Part shown: positions 51,551 to 62,300 of the stretch, piece after piece
How positions within the stretch are numbered: the first letter of the stretch is position 1
How the letters are laid out: each line of letters begins with the position of its first letter
NCBI RefSeq assembly: GCF_030408755.1
Contig: NZ_CP047209.1
Location: 3,162,001-3,226,000, forward strand
From: Corynebacterium felinum
GTDB taxonomy: Bacteria > Actinomycetota > Actinomycetes > Mycobacteriales > Mycobacteriaceae
Reading direction: 5' to 3'
DNA length: 64,000 nt
Notes under the pieces: model-generated
Told to the model about the DNA's origin: nothing
The model's input: only the letters and a program-made list of their open reading frames with translations
Databases searched by the model: none
Program-made: the position numbers and the translations under genes

Positions 51551-51757
51551 CAGTCGTTGTTTCCCTGTGTGCCGTGTTCTCCTGATCCTGCCGTTTACAC
51601 GCGAGTACGTCGTGCGGTAGGGGAGAACGTGATGGAAAGGGGGGATATGTTGTTTTTTAGTGTAGTGCAGGCCTGTGCGAACACACCCACCGAGGGCTAT
51701 GCGCCCCCGATCAAAGCCAACGCTTCCTTAGCATCGTGGGGGTGTGTTTGCTTGCGC

Positions 51758-53230
51758 TTAACCGCTGGGGTTGTCCTTGTAGTCGTTCCACCACTCCAGC
51801 AGGTATTTTTCGGCGAGTTCGGGATCGAGTGGGCCGAGTTCGAGCCGGAGTTCTTTCAAATATGACCACGCTTTGCCCACCTCAGGTCCTGGCTTTAAGT
51901 TGAGCAGTTGCATAATTGCGTTGCCGTCGAGATCGGGGCGGACGCGGGCGAGATCTTCTTTGGCCGCGATGGCGTCGATACGCTCAAGCAGGTGGTCGTA
52001 GGTGCGTTGCAGGCGGGCTGCTTTGCGCTGGTTACGGGTGGTGCAGTCGGCGCGCACGAGTGTGTGCAGGCGGTCGAGCAGAGCACCGGCGTCAGTGACG
52101 TAGCGGCGTACCGCGGAGTCTGTCCATTTCCCTTCGGAGAAGCCGTGGAAGCGCATGTGCAGAAAGACCAGCTGTGATACGTCGTTGACCATGGCTTTGG
52201 AGTATTTCAGGGCGCGCATGCGGCGGCGAACAATTTTCGCGCCGACAACTTCGTGCTGATGGAAGCTGACCTTGCCATTCTCGTCGAAGGCGCGGGTATC
52301 AGGTTTGCCGATGTCGTGGACCAGCGCCGCCCAGCGCAGCACAAGATCGGGCTCGCCGTCTTCGCGATCCATGGCTTGGCGCAGCACTTGCAGGGAGTGC
52401 GCGTACACATCTTTGTGTTGCTGGTGCTCATCTTGCGTCATTTTGAGCGCGTCGAGTTCGGGGTAAACAATTTTCGCCAGCCCAGTTTCAGTCATGATGT
52501 CAATACCCACCCAAGGCCTGGCACCGAGCATCAGTTTATCCAGCTCAACTTGGATGCGCTCAGGAGTGATGCGCTGCAGTTCATGCGACATTTCACGCAT
52601 GGCCTCGTGCACGCGCGGTGCGATGTCGAAGCCAAGCTGTGAGGCGAAACGGGCAGCGCGCAGCATGCGCAGCGGATCATCGTGGAAGCTTATCGACGGC
52701 TTATCGGGGGTGTCTAAACGGTGCGCTAACAGATCCTCCATGCCCGATAATGGATCACAGAACTCTAGTTCCCCAGCTGGGGTGATCTCCATCGCCATGG
52801 CGTTGCAGCGGAAGTCGCGGCGAATCAGATCACCTTCTAAGCTGTCGCCGAATTGCACGTCGGGGTTGCGGGAGCACCCGTCGTAAGTATCGGAACGGAA
52901 GGTGGTGATTTCGATCTGTTGACCAGCTTTTTCGGCAGAAACAGTGCCAAAGGCGATCCCCGTGTCCCACACCGCTTCGGCATACTCGTTCAAAATCTCA
53001 ACAACGAGTTCCGGGCGGGCACTGGTAGTAAAGTCAAGATCGTTGCCGAGCACACCAAGCAGAGCGTCGCGCACGGAGCCACCCACAAGGTACAGGCGGT
53101 GCCCGTGCTCATGAAACTTCTCAGCCAAAGGCACAAGGTGTGGAAGGTACGGCTCTAACCCCTTGCGGGCCTGCTTAATTGCCTCCTCGGCAGTGTTTAC
53201 GCTCGGCGCAGCAGAATCAAAAGAGTTCAT
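51758..53230 (-). CDS. pcnA: CCA tRNA nucleotidyltransferase
   Basis: A 490-residue enzyme that builds or repairs the 3' CCA end of tRNAs. The nucleotidyltransferase head has LVGGSVRDALLG (residues 49-60), the metal-binding pair DLDF (64-67) and RRDFRCNAMA. HDDPLRMLRAARFASQLGF follows in the RNA-binding part. The HD domain is present (HDIGKPDTRAF and FHQHEVVGAKI), with additional 2'-phosphodiesterase activity known for HD-bearing forms. The start is ATG 53230; GTG 53254 and an open frame to 53308 are alternatives without a clear ribosome site. It stands opposite the NUDIX-DUF6049-MurJ block. Confidence 0.94.
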   Translation of the reverse strand: MNSFDSAAPSVNTAEEAIKQARKGLEPYLPHLVPLAEKFHEHGHRLYLVGGSVRDALLGVLGNDLDFTTSARPELVVEILNEYAEAVWDTGIAFGTVSAEKAGQQIEITTFRSDTYDGCSRNPDVQFGDSLEGDLIRRDFRCNAMAMEITPAGELEFCDPLSGMEDLLAHRLDTPDKPSISFHDDPLRMLRAARFASQLGFDIAPRVHEAMREMSHELQRITPERIQVELDKLMLGARPWVGIDIMTETGLAKIVYPELDALKMTQDEHQQHKDVYAHSLQVLRQAMDREDGEPDLVLRWAALVHDIGKPDTRAFDENGKVSFHQHEVVGAKIVRRRMRALKYSKAMVNDVSQLVFLHMRFHGFSEGKWTDSAVRRYVTDAGALLDRLHTLVRADCTTRNQRKAARLQRTYDHLLERIDAIAAKEDLARVRPDLDGNAIMQLLNLKPGPEVGKAWSYLKELRLELGPLDPELAEKYLLEWWNDYKDNPSG

Positions 53231-53308
53231 TTCACAGAAATCGGGGGTAGTCACGTTGCCCCAGTCTACCCTGTAGCCCGTGAGGATAAACACCCCAACT
53301 CTCACCAC

Positions 53309-53567
53309 CTGCCTAAGCTAACTGGCACCACCATCTCATAAACCCCCAAACCCACCACGCACTGCACTGACTCAAACAGCACACCACAAACCAAGTCACC
53401 CCACATTCACACCACCGCAGTGAACAACTACCACCAAAGGCACAGCTGGTTTAAAAATCTCCTTTCCTCACCTTATTGACCCAAGCGCCCCCTACCAGAA
53501 GAAGAAAAGCCCAGTTCAGCTGTGTCGAGCAGGCGCTAGGCGAGGGAAAAGGATACGATCACTTACG
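53309..53567. promoter_or_regulatory. Divergent control region between pcnA and the NUDIX gene
   Basis: About 260 bp (340 counted from the chosen pcnA start) that is A/C-rich on the plus strand. No gene. It must hold both promoters, but I cannot point to convincing boxes. Confidence 0.35.
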
Positions 53568-54791
53568 ATGACTGAAAAAATCCAGCCACCGACCAACCCC
53601 TCCGGGGATAAACGGACCGGTGACTCACGTCAGCGCCGTCGTCGGCGCCGAGGTCGGGGACGCGGCCACGGAAACTCCAACCAACGCACCCCCGAAAACT
53701 CCACCACCGGAGCACCCACCTCAGCGACGTCGACGAACAACGCTCGACGACACGGCACCCCAGCCCCACAGCGCACCAGCGACGGGGCCAATTCGCGTGC
53801 CACAAACACAGGCGAGAACAAGCGCGCACGTAAAAACAGCGGACATCAGCACAATAAAAACCGCAAGCAGCGCACCGAATCCCGCACCCACAGTGGCCAG
53901 CCCACCCCTAACCAGTTAGCCCACACCGTGCAGCCCACCGCCACCACACCCACCCCACCACGCTTCTCAGCACTGGACACCCCACACAACCTGCCACCCA
54001 CAACCACCTCAAGCGAGGTCAGCAGAAACGGGCATCAGGCACGCACTGGGCGTCGACAAGCAGAACGCAACCAGCGCACCGCCACGCGCACCACACACAC
54101 CCAACGCGACACTCAGCGCGGCACCCACGCACCAGCGCAACTAGCCGAGAAGGACACCGCACCGAGCAAAACTGGCCGCAACCAGCAAAAAACACCAGCC
54201 AAAAACCGCAAACGCAGTATCCGCAGCAACCCCCGCAGCAGCACCCCGGCGCGCCGGGGTGTGAAGTATTCCGACTCCTCCACACGGATGGTTGTTCGGG
54301 ATGAAACCTCTGCGGGCGGGTTGGTCATTTCGGGGCTTGCGGAAGCTGTTGCCGACAACGGGACCGTTGATTTGAGCAAGATTTATGTTGCTCTTATTGG
54401 GCGTATGGATCGTCGCGGGCGTTTGCTGTGGTCCATGCCGAAGGGGCATGTGGAGCAGGGTGAAGATATTGCGCACACCGCTGAGCGCGAGGTGTGGGAG
54501 GAAACTGGTATTCACGGTGAGGTGATTGCTGAGCTAGGAGTGATCGACTACTGGTTCGTCTCAGATGGGACGAGGATTCACAAGACTGTGCACCATCATC
54601 TTCTGCGCTATGTCGATGGGGTACTCAATGATGAAGACCCCGAGGTGACCGAAGTCGCGTGGATTCCTGCCTCCGCATTGTCCGAGCATTTTGCTTATGC
54701 CGATGAGCGTAAGCTTGCTCGGATTGCCCACGACATGATCCCCGAATATGCCCGCAAAGAGAAAGCTGAGGGGAGGTCGACCCCGCGGTGA
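53568..54791 (+). CDS. NUDIX hydrolase with long disordered N-terminal arm
   Basis: A 407-residue protein. The NUDIX box [23 protein letters not shown] (about 296-318) fits G-x5-E-x7-R-E-U-x-E-E-x-G-U completely. The domain starts near residue 240 ([10 protein letters not shown]) and runs to about 390. The first 235 residues are low-complexity, rich in Arg, Thr, Asn, Gln, Pro and Ala, and begin [18 protein letters not shown]; they would be strongly basic and disordered. The same gene order (pcnA, NUDIX, large secreted protein, MviN) is known from mycobacteria, where the protein is called MutT4. Substrate unknown. The stop overlaps the GTG of the next gene. Confidence 0.88.
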   Translation: MTEKIQPPTNPSGDKRTGDSRQRRRRRRGRGRGHGNSNQRTPENSTTGAPTSATSTNNARRHGTPAPQRTSDGANSRATNTGENKRARKNSGHQHNKNRKQRTESRTHSGQPTPNQLAHTVQPTATTPTPPRFSALDTPHNLPPTTTSSEVSRNGHQARTGRRQAERNQRTATRTTHTQRDTQRGTHAPAQLAEKDTAPSKTGRNQQKTPAKNRKRSIRSNPRSSTPARRGVKYSDSSTRMVVRDETSAGGLVISGLAEAVADNGTVDLSKIYVALIGRMDRRGRLLWSMPKGHVEQGEDIAHTAEREVWEETGIHGEVIAELGVIDYWFVSDGTRIHKTVHHHLLRYVDGVLNDEDPEVTEVAWIPASALSEHFAYADERKLARIAHDMIPEYARKEKAEGRSTPR

Positions 54792-57580
54792 GCACACATC
54801 GTTCACTCTCTACTACACCATCGCATCAAGTGCACTACACCCGCGCCACCGCTAAGGAAGCAGCGTGTGCGCGGTGGCGTCGTCGTGGCATTAGCGTGTG
54901 CGTTGCTGTGGCGTTGGGTATGTTGGGTAGCGTTCAACCTGTTGTGGTGTTTGCGGATGCGTTGCCGAATTCCCCTTCTGATCCTGCTGCGATTGCGCGC
55001 TGGGTTAACCCGGATGTGCGCAGTGCTGATGGGGCTAGTGAGTTAAGCATTTCAGTCACGGGTACCCCTGCCCGCATTGATCTGGGGCAGCAGTTGCTGG
55101 TTAATATTCGTATTGCGAATAATTCCCGGCAAGCGCATTCGGGGCTTCTTGTGGTGCCGCAGCATGCGGATGCGCCAGAGTCGCTTGCGCGTGCCCGTGC
55201 GTTGCTTGCCGATGCCCCCAGCGCCTACCCCTATTTCGCTCGCACACAGGAGATTTCTGGGCAGCTGCGTCCTGGTGAAGTGCGGGAAATGAAGTTGGTG
55301 ATCGATACTGCACCGGATGTTTCAGGTGGGCTTAACATTGCTACAGCGGGCATCTACCCCATTCTTATTGCGCTCCAAGATCCAACGACGGGGGCGAAGT
55401 TGGATACGCAACGCTTCCTGCTCAGTGTGGGTGCTGTGCCCACTCCGCCGTCTAGTGCACCGCTGCCGCAGGATGCGGCAAATACTGTAGCCGACAACCC
55501 TGAGCTTGCCACCCCGACGGCTGATTTTACCCAGCCAGCATCTAGCCCGGTGAAAACATCGGTGCTCTACCCAATCAGTGCGACTGTGGATATTGTGGGT
55601 GGCGAAACAGGGGAGTCGAGAGACTTGATCGTGCGCACCGAGGATCTGTCCACCCAGCTGGGGCAAGGTGGGCGACTCGATGAACTGATTGACGATTATT
55701 CTGCCGCCGTTGCGGCTTCAGACAAGCTTGCCCAATCGATGTGTCTTGCGCTTGACCCGCAGCTTATCGACGCCGTAGACAGGATGACCCAAGGCTATAA
55801 GGTAGCGGCAACCCGGCCAAGCTCAGTTGCCCAAAACCGACGTTTGCGCGATTCCTGGACCATGGGCGCTGATGAATTTGAGCACACCCCAGGCCAAGGA
55901 GTGCAGGCTGCCAAAAACTGGTTGGAACGTGTGAAAAAGCTCTCGCAGGAATCCAGCTGCGTCATCGCCTTGCCGTGGGCAAATACGGATCTGAATGCGG
56001 TGTCAGCTACCGGAAACGATTGGCTGATGCGCGAGGCGCTGCAGCGCGGCAACGACACTCTCAACCGGGTACTCGATATTGCGCCTCGCACCAACATTGT
56101 GATCCCCGGTTCCGGTTATATTAGCGAAGCCACCGCAGTTGATCTCGGCTGGGCTGATCAAGCCCACCTGCTAGGGGAGAAGACCCCGCACAGTCCAGCA
56201 GATGCTGTGGCTGGCACTCATGGCACCCACACGGGTGACACAGCAGCCCCAGATACTACCCACGGTGGAAACGAACACTCCGCTGCACAGGAAACACCAC
56301 CGGCGAATACTGATGTTGCCGTCGGCACCACCATGGAAGGACTTACTGACCCCTCGCGCTTAGCACATTCCATTGACCAAGCCTGGGATAATGATCGCGA
56401 CAATGCTGGCCACCATCATCCCGCACCTGTACCTTCGACTCCTGTCACTGTGATGGTGGCCGACAATACTGTGTGGGAAGCTCCCACAGTGGATCGCTTT
56501 AGTCATCTAGCCCCCGGCGTGCGGGCTGTGAGCTATTCCGGTTCGCTTGCGGCCATCCTCGCTGAAGCCTCCAACCATCCCGTGACCATTGGGTTTAGTA
56601 ATTACAGCAACCGCTTCGACTATCGCAGCGATTCCCAGGCGGCGCGTCGCGCCACCGCCGATTCGGCCATCCGCATGACCATTGCTGAGCATCAGCGTCG
56701 GGGCGATACTCAGCCAATGCTCATCCCCTTCCCTGCAGCCATGACTGATTCCACCATCTGGCTGAAAACTCTCATTGAGCTTTTCGACCACAACATCACC
56801 ACCCCTGTGGATTTACGGGAGTACCTTAACCCCAGCAGCAGCCAAGAAGCCGAACTCAACCAGCTCGTGGCCGCTGCACCGGTGGCGGAAAACACCCGCT
56901 TTGGCGCACCTTTTGATGACCCCACCACCATTTCCGATACCGAAATTTTACGGGCGCGTCGGCAAGCAGAATCTATCGATAACGTCACCCAGCTTCTACT
57001 CAGCGACCCAGTGATCACGCTGACCCCTTACGGTTTCACCGAACCGCTGCGCAAAGATATACTTCGGGCTTTTACACACAATCAGCGCCAATCAATGGGC
57101 ACCTTCGATTCGCATGTTTCATGGGCGAACGACCTTCTCAACGCGAACCGGGATATTCTTACCGAACTGCGTAATTCTGTGAGTTTGCGCCCACCGGGCA
57201 ACGTATACACCCGAATCTCCGATGCTTCACCCTTGTTGATTGTTGCCCAAAATGGTTTGCCACTGCCGGTTGATGCCCGCATCCGCTATTCCGGCCCTGA
57301 GGGAAGCGAAATCCATGTCCCTGACACATTATTCATCCCGGCTAAGGGGTCGATCACTGTGCAGATGACCGCTGATCTAGTCGACGATTCCGAAGGCCGC
57401 ACCGACCTGAACCTGTGGTTGGCAGCAAACAATGATGCCGCTATTTCCGATCCTGTCACCATTGGTGTGCGCACACGCTCGGGTATCCTCGGCGCCTCCG
57501 GCCTTGCTGCAGCAGTGCTCATCGGTTTAGCTGTCACACTGGTTGGGCGCGTGATTGTGCGCAAAAAGCACAGGGCGTAA
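54788..57580 (+). CDS. DUF6049-type large membrane-anchored envelope protein
   Basis: A 930-residue protein starting at GTG, overlapping the NUDIX stop by four bases. A signal peptide or first helix (about 33-57) is followed by a large extracytoplasmic region of about 830 residues with an Ig-like N-terminal portion ([30 protein letters not shown]) and a linker rich in His, Thr and Gly (about 475-520). One C-terminal membrane helix ([20 protein letters not shown]) has a short basic tail. Position and topology match the protein encoded between NUDIX and MviN in other Actinobacteria. Its role is unknown, but conserved linkage to MurJ suggests a part in envelope assembly. Confidence 0.82.
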   Translation: MSTHRSLSTTPSHQVHYTRATAKEAACARWRRRGISVCVAVALGMLGSVQPVVVFADALPNSPSDPAAIARWVNPDVRSADGASELSISVTGTPARIDLGQQLLVNIRIANNSRQAHSGLLVVPQHADAPESLARARALLADAPSAYPYFARTQEISGQLRPGEVREMKLVIDTAPDVSGGLNIATAGIYPILIALQDPTTGAKLDTQRFLLSVGAVPTPPSSAPLPQDAANTVADNPELATPTADFTQPASSPVKTSVLYPISATVDIVGGETGESRDLIVRTEDLSTQLGQGGRLDELIDDYSAAVAASDKLAQSMCLALDPQLIDAVDRMTQGYKVAATRPSSVAQNRRLRDSWTMGADEFEHTPGQGVQAAKNWLERVKKLSQESSCVIALPWANTDLNAVSATGNDWLMREALQRGNDTLNRVLDIAPRTNIVIPGSGYISEATAVDLGWADQAHLLGEKTPHSPADAVAGTHGTHTGDTAAPDTTHGGNEHSAAQETPPANTDVAVGTTMEGLTDPSRLAHSIDQAWDNDRDNAGHHHPAPVPSTPVTVMVADNTVWEAPTVDRFSHLAPGVRAVSYSGSLAAILAEASNHPVTIGFSNYSNRFDYRSDSQAARRATADSAIRMTIAEHQRRGDTQPMLIPFPAAMTDSTIWLKTLIELFDHNITTPVDLREYLNPSSSQEAELNQLVAAAPVAENTRFGAPFDDPTTISDTEILRARRQAESIDNVTQLLLSDPVITLTPYGFTEPLRKDILRAFTHNQRQSMGTFDSHVSWANDLLNANRDILTELRNSVSLRPPGNVYTRISDASPLLIVAQNGLPLPVDARIRYSGPEGSEIHVPDTLFIPAKGSITVQMTADLVDDSEGRTDLNLWLAANNDAAISDPVTIGVRTRSGILGASGLAAAVLIGLAVTLVGRVIVRKKHRA

Positions 57581-57595
57581 CTTAAGCTACAACAG

Positions 57596-57886
57596 CTAAC
57601 GGAAGTAGGAGAATATAAAGGTGACAGTCCACGCTAACACCACCAGCAACACACCAGTGAGCAGCCGTGAAGCTCTTTTCTTTCGTGTGTTACTCAGTTC
57701 ATCCCACCCGCGCTGAAGCGCATAAGTGAAGCCGAAAAAGACCATAAATTTCAGAAGGTACGCCCATGCAGGCAACCGGTCAGCGGCAAAGATCTCTCTA
57801 TCTGGTGTAAATGCAAGCGCAACTAGAAATGCAAACCCCGCATTATTCCACGCAGCTAAGCGTTTATCAGAGTTTATCGTAGCCAT
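57596..57886 (-). CDS. Small membrane protein, function unknown
   Basis: A 96-residue protein with AGG about six bases before ATG 57886. Three hydrophobic stretches (about 15-26, 40-57, 75-95) around the motif YALQRGWDELSNTRKKRASRLL. No family recognised. It lies tail to tail with the DUF6049 gene. Confidence 0.65.
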   Translation of the reverse strand: MATINSDKRLAAWNNAGFAFLVALAFTPDREIFAADRLPAWAYLLKFMVFFGFTYALQRGWDELSNTRKKRASRLLTGVLLVVLAWTVTFIFSYFR

Positions 57887-58161
57887 TGAAACCTCCGCAC
57901 TACTGTCAAAATTCGCGTGACGTACCTTTGAGCCCTCATACAGTTACACCCAAGAATAGTGCATGAATTCCACCTCGGTAAGGGAAGTATGATCCAGGGA
58001 TAAAGCCACAGAGTTTCATACCGCCACCACGCTTCCACAAAGCTACTAGGCTCGATGGTGGTGTTGGTGTTGTCAGGGTTGTTCTCCCACGCGCACGGAC
58101 ATCTCCCCTCACCTGTACAAAGCTGTCGTCTCTTTGAGCTTTCATCCACGAAAGGTTCTTG

Positions 58162-58602
58162 ATGTCTGAAAAGTCCCACCCACATTCACTATCGGTAGAA
58201 AAATACGACACCAATCAGCTTGCCTCGCTTGACGGGTTTGAGGCCTATATACACCCCCATTATTTAGTGGCGTTCTGGGAAGAAAGAATTGATCCAACCG
58301 GTGATGGGGAAACCTACTGGCATCAAATCTCCTACATCCTTGGTGGCGCACAAAATGTTGTTGAGGCAATTGAATGGGAAAAAGAAAATGCGCACGGGCG
58401 GCCTTCCGCAACTTTTGGCCTCTTCAGGGAGAACATCCACAACATTCCTGAGCCAGGCACGTGGCCGCAGTTGCCGGAAGACCAAAGCGCCCCTGACCTC
58501 GTACTTCGCCTCCATGGTGCGATACCGCAGGGCACAATCCTGGATGAGAATAATTTTTTCGAATTTACCACCCACATGATGGTTGATGAGGAGGACTCTT
58601 AA
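58162..58602 (+). CDS. Hypothetical acidic protein
   Basis: A 146-residue soluble, acidic protein with GAAAGG about seven bases before ATG 58162. It contains FEAYIHPHYLVAFWEERIDPTGDGETYWHQISYILGGAQNVVEAIEWEKENA, which looks like an alternating strand-helix fold, and ends in TTHMMVDEEDS. No family is recognised. Size, acidity and isolated position near a structured repeat are reminiscent of orphan immunity proteins, which is a guess. Confidence 0.6.
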   Translation: MSEKSHPHSLSVEKYDTNQLASLDGFEAYIHPHYLVAFWEERIDPTGDGETYWHQISYILGGAQNVVEAIEWEKENAHGRPSATFGLFRENIHNIPEPGTWPQLPEDQSAPDLVLRLHGAIPQGTILDENNFFEFTTHMMVDEEDS

Positions 58603-59309
58603 AAAAACCCTACGCACCGTAGCGAAAAGCACACCTATAAATACGCGGGAATTGATTCAAAAATACTGATTCGACTTTCAGCACACAAGTGAAAAATTGA
58701 CCTGCGGTTTTACAGGTAGCACTTGCTCTATGTCGAATCAATATTTCTCTTATATATCCAAAGCCCCACGACCCTACTAAGAACAGTGCTACCGATGCAC
58801 GCACGATCACAAAGTGGATGCGATGAATATCACGCGATTGATTGACTTCCGCGCCCTGATGATCCCGTGAATAGATCATGGTCGAAACTTAAAGAGTTAC
58901 CCAATGCGGCGGAAGGCTCAAGCGCGCAGCTGTTGAAGATCAGTGTGATAGTCATGAACCCAACCATTCTGAATGCACACGCTCCCGCGTGCTTAGACTT
59001 GAGGTTCCACCCGCCACATCCTCATAACCACAGGTTGGGGTTTCACAAGCGGATTTCTGCTGAGAAAAACTCAGTGTGTTAACGCTGGGCACTAACTGGT
59101 GAAAACTACCGAATCAGGCAATAAAATGGGAAAACAATAAAGCAACCAATTATCAACCGGCGCAGAGGGAGAAACGCCTTGTGCACTCAACCCCATCGAG
59201 CGTTGATTTCCATTCTGGCCCACAGAAGCGAGACAATAGAAAGCTTTAGGTGGCTGTGCGCCAGCACAACCCCCGCCAACCAAAATCTCAACAGTTAAAG
59301 GAGAGTGGC
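58603..59309. other. Intergenic region with structured repeat copy 2
   Basis: About 700 bp between the hypothetical gene and murJ. It contains the ~98-nt structured repeat near the left end. A 71-codon frame at 58867-59082 has no ribosome site or domain. The final 20 bp carry the murJ ribosome site AAAGGAG. Nothing else is recognised. Confidence 0.45.
58651..58749. repeat. Structured ~98-nt repeat, copy 2
   Basis: Gap-free counterpart of 20776-20873. The outer stem is TGATTCGAC/GTCGAATCA, the middle stem CAAGTG/CACTTG and the inner hairpin ACCTG-CGGTTTTA-CAGGT. Compared with copy 1, both sides of the outer stem differ yet still pair, which supports a conserved fold in RNA or single-stranded DNA. 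An additional ATTGATTC/GAATCAAT pair overlaps the ends. Confidence 0.72.
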
Positions 59310-62300
59310 GTGAGCGATCACGACCAGCAGCCAGGCTTGCGTGGCCGCATAATCGAGCCAGCACCACCGGCACCCGTACCCAAAGTGCGAAAAGCCACCA
59401 CTCGGCGCAGGAACCCCCAAGACCGCTCCGCCCTCAAATCAGCACCCCAAGCCGCCGCAGACACCACAACGACTGTCGCAACCCTCACCCCCGGTGAACA
59501 ACTCCACACCGCGGCACACAGTGCGCGCGAAGGAGAACAAGTGACGGCGTCGACAAGCACAAGCGCCGACAGCCCGCGCTCCACCGACGAAGATGTTGTC
59601 CGCTCCTCCGGCTCCATGGCAGTAGCAACACTGTGCAGCCGCATCACCGGATTCTTGCGCAATGTTTTCATCACCGCCACCCTCGGCGGCGCCATCGCCT
59701 CCGCCTTCAACACCGCAAACACACTGCCGAACCTCGTCATCGAAATCGTACTCGGCGCAGTGCTCACCTCCCTCGTAGTGCCGGTGCTCGTGCGCGCCGA
59801 AAAAGAAGACCCCGACCGCGGCGAAGCCTTCATCCGACGACTTTTCACCCTCGCCGCAACACTGCTCGGCAGCGTCACCATCATCGCAGTGATAGCAACA
59901 CCACTGCTCGTGACCGCCAACCTCGGCAGCGAAGGCAAAGTCAACCTCACACAAGCCACCGGATTCGCCTACTGGCTGCTGCCCCAAATCTTCTTCTACG
60001 GCATGTTCTCGCTACTCATGGCGATCTTGAACACCAAGGGAATATTCAAACCCGGGGCGTGGGCGCCGGTGATCAACAACATCATCGTGCTCATCGTCAT
60101 GGCCGCATACTGGCTAGTGCCCGGCGAACTCACCCCAGGTGAAGCCGCCGGAATCTTCGACCCCCACATCATGCTGCTCGGCGTCGGCACCACACTCGGC
60201 GTCATCGTGCAAGCCCTGATCATGGTGCCCTACATCAAAAAAGCAGGAGTCTCGCTCAAACCCTTGTGGGGAATCGACGAACGCCTCAAACAATTCGGCG
60301 GCATGGCAGCAGCCATCATTGTCTATGTTGCCATCAGCCAGCTCGGCTATATCGTCACCACCCGCATCGCCTCTGCCGCCGACGCCGCAGCGCCCAACAT
60401 TTACCAGCAAGCATGGCTGTTGCTGCAAGTACCCTACGGCATCATCGGCGTGACCCTGCTGACCGCAATCATGCCGCGGCTTTCCCGCAACGCCGCTGAT
60501 GGCGACGACAAAGCAGTCACGCGCGACCTCGTGATGGGCTCCAAACTCACCTTCATCGCCCTGATCCCCATCGTCGTTTTCTTCACCATCTTCGGTACCT
60601 GGATCGCCCGCGGTTTGTTCGCCTACGGCCAGTTCGACGGCCCCGAAGCCACCATCTTAGGTTGGACGCTGAGCTTCTCCGCCTTCACCCTCTTGCCCTA
60701 CGCCATGGTGCTGCTTCATTTGCGCGTGTTCTACGCCCGCGAAGAAGCCTGGACACCTACCTTCATCATCGCCGGAATTACCGCCACCAAAGTCGCGCTG
60801 TCAATCCTGGCCCCCTTCTTTGCTACCTCGCCGTCGCGCGTGGTTATTTTGCTCGGTGCGGCTAATGGTTTCGGCTTCGTCGCCGGTGCTGTCATTGGCG
60901 CATTCTTGCTACGCCGCAAACTCGGCAACCTTGGCACCAAAGATGTTGCCCGCACCTGCGTGTGGGCGCTTGGTGCCTCCGCTGTGGGTGGCGCTGTAGC
61001 CTTCGGCGCGGGGCTTGGCCTGGATATGATTGCAGGGTCGCTTTTCGACGCCCTGGGCTCCGTCGGCTACCTCGTCCAGCTTGCCATTACCGGCACTTTA
61101 TTCCTGATTGTCACCGGTCTTGTGATCTCCCGCTCCGGTTTGCGCGAAGTGATCAAGCTCGGACAAATGCTGCGCCGCATCCCAGGCATGAGCCGCATTA
61201 TCAAGGAAGCAGACGATGTTGAGCTGCCCACCATCAAAGGCGATGATCTTAGAATCGAAGCGACCTACATCGACGACACCTTCAACGCCACCCCAGTCCC
61301 ACCACCGATGTCGGCTGGTATTGTGCGCGGCCCCCGCTTGGTACCCGGCGCAGAGGTATCCGACGGTAGCTTCCGCCTGCTCGTCGATCACGGCAGCGTG
61401 CCCGGCGCCCGCTTCTGGCGCGCTATTGAGAAAAACAGTGGTAGGGAAGTGGCACTGACCTTCGTCGATACTTCCGGCCAAGCCCCCATGGCGCCGCTGA
61501 GTCCCGCCGAAGCCCAAGCCGCCGCCGACCGTGTGAAGGTGCGCACCCTTGCGCTCGCTGGAATCGGTGGGGAAGCAATCGCGAAAAACATTGAGGTGCG
61601 CGCCTACCGCAACGGCTGCCTGATCATCGCCGACTGGGTGCACGGTTCACCACTGGCGAAAGTTGCAGCCGATGCCGAAGGCGAAATCAACCCCTACGCC
61701 GCCGCGCACGCACTCGCACCACTGGTTGCGGCCTCGGAGCACAAAACTCTCGGCCTCGACAACCGTGCCCGCATCCGCATTAACACCGCAGGCGTTGCCG
61801 TGCTCGCCTTCCCCGCAGTACTCGATGATGCGTCTCATGAACGCGATCTGCGCTCGCTGCGCACCGCACTCTCAGCGCTTATCGACGCCGCCACCGCACC
61901 GAGCGACATCCAACAACTTCTCACCTGCGAACTCGAACAGATCCCTGCAGCCTTCCGTGCACAACAAGCACCGCAGGATAACAATGGCGTGGCCGACACT
62001 GAGCAAGAATTTAGCCGCGACACCACTGTTCGCCCAGAAGAACCCGCGTTGAAGGTGGTCGCACAAGCAGCACCACAACGTGTGGAAGAACCCGTCGGCG
62101 GTTTCGGCCGCAAGGGCTATAGCCGTGCCGCTACCACGGTGGTATTCATCGCCGCCACCGCGCTCGTTATCGCCGCAGCCGTGATTACCGCCTACCTCAC
62201 CTCCTTGTTCAACAGCGGTAAGGAACAAGCACCGATTAAGCCACAAACCATTGCCCACGAAAGCAGCAGCATGCTCATGCCCGATGTGATCCTCACACCG

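Noticed and set aside
58867..59082. 71-codon frame between the structured repeat and murJ
   Set aside because: No ribosome site, no domain; sequence looks non-coding.
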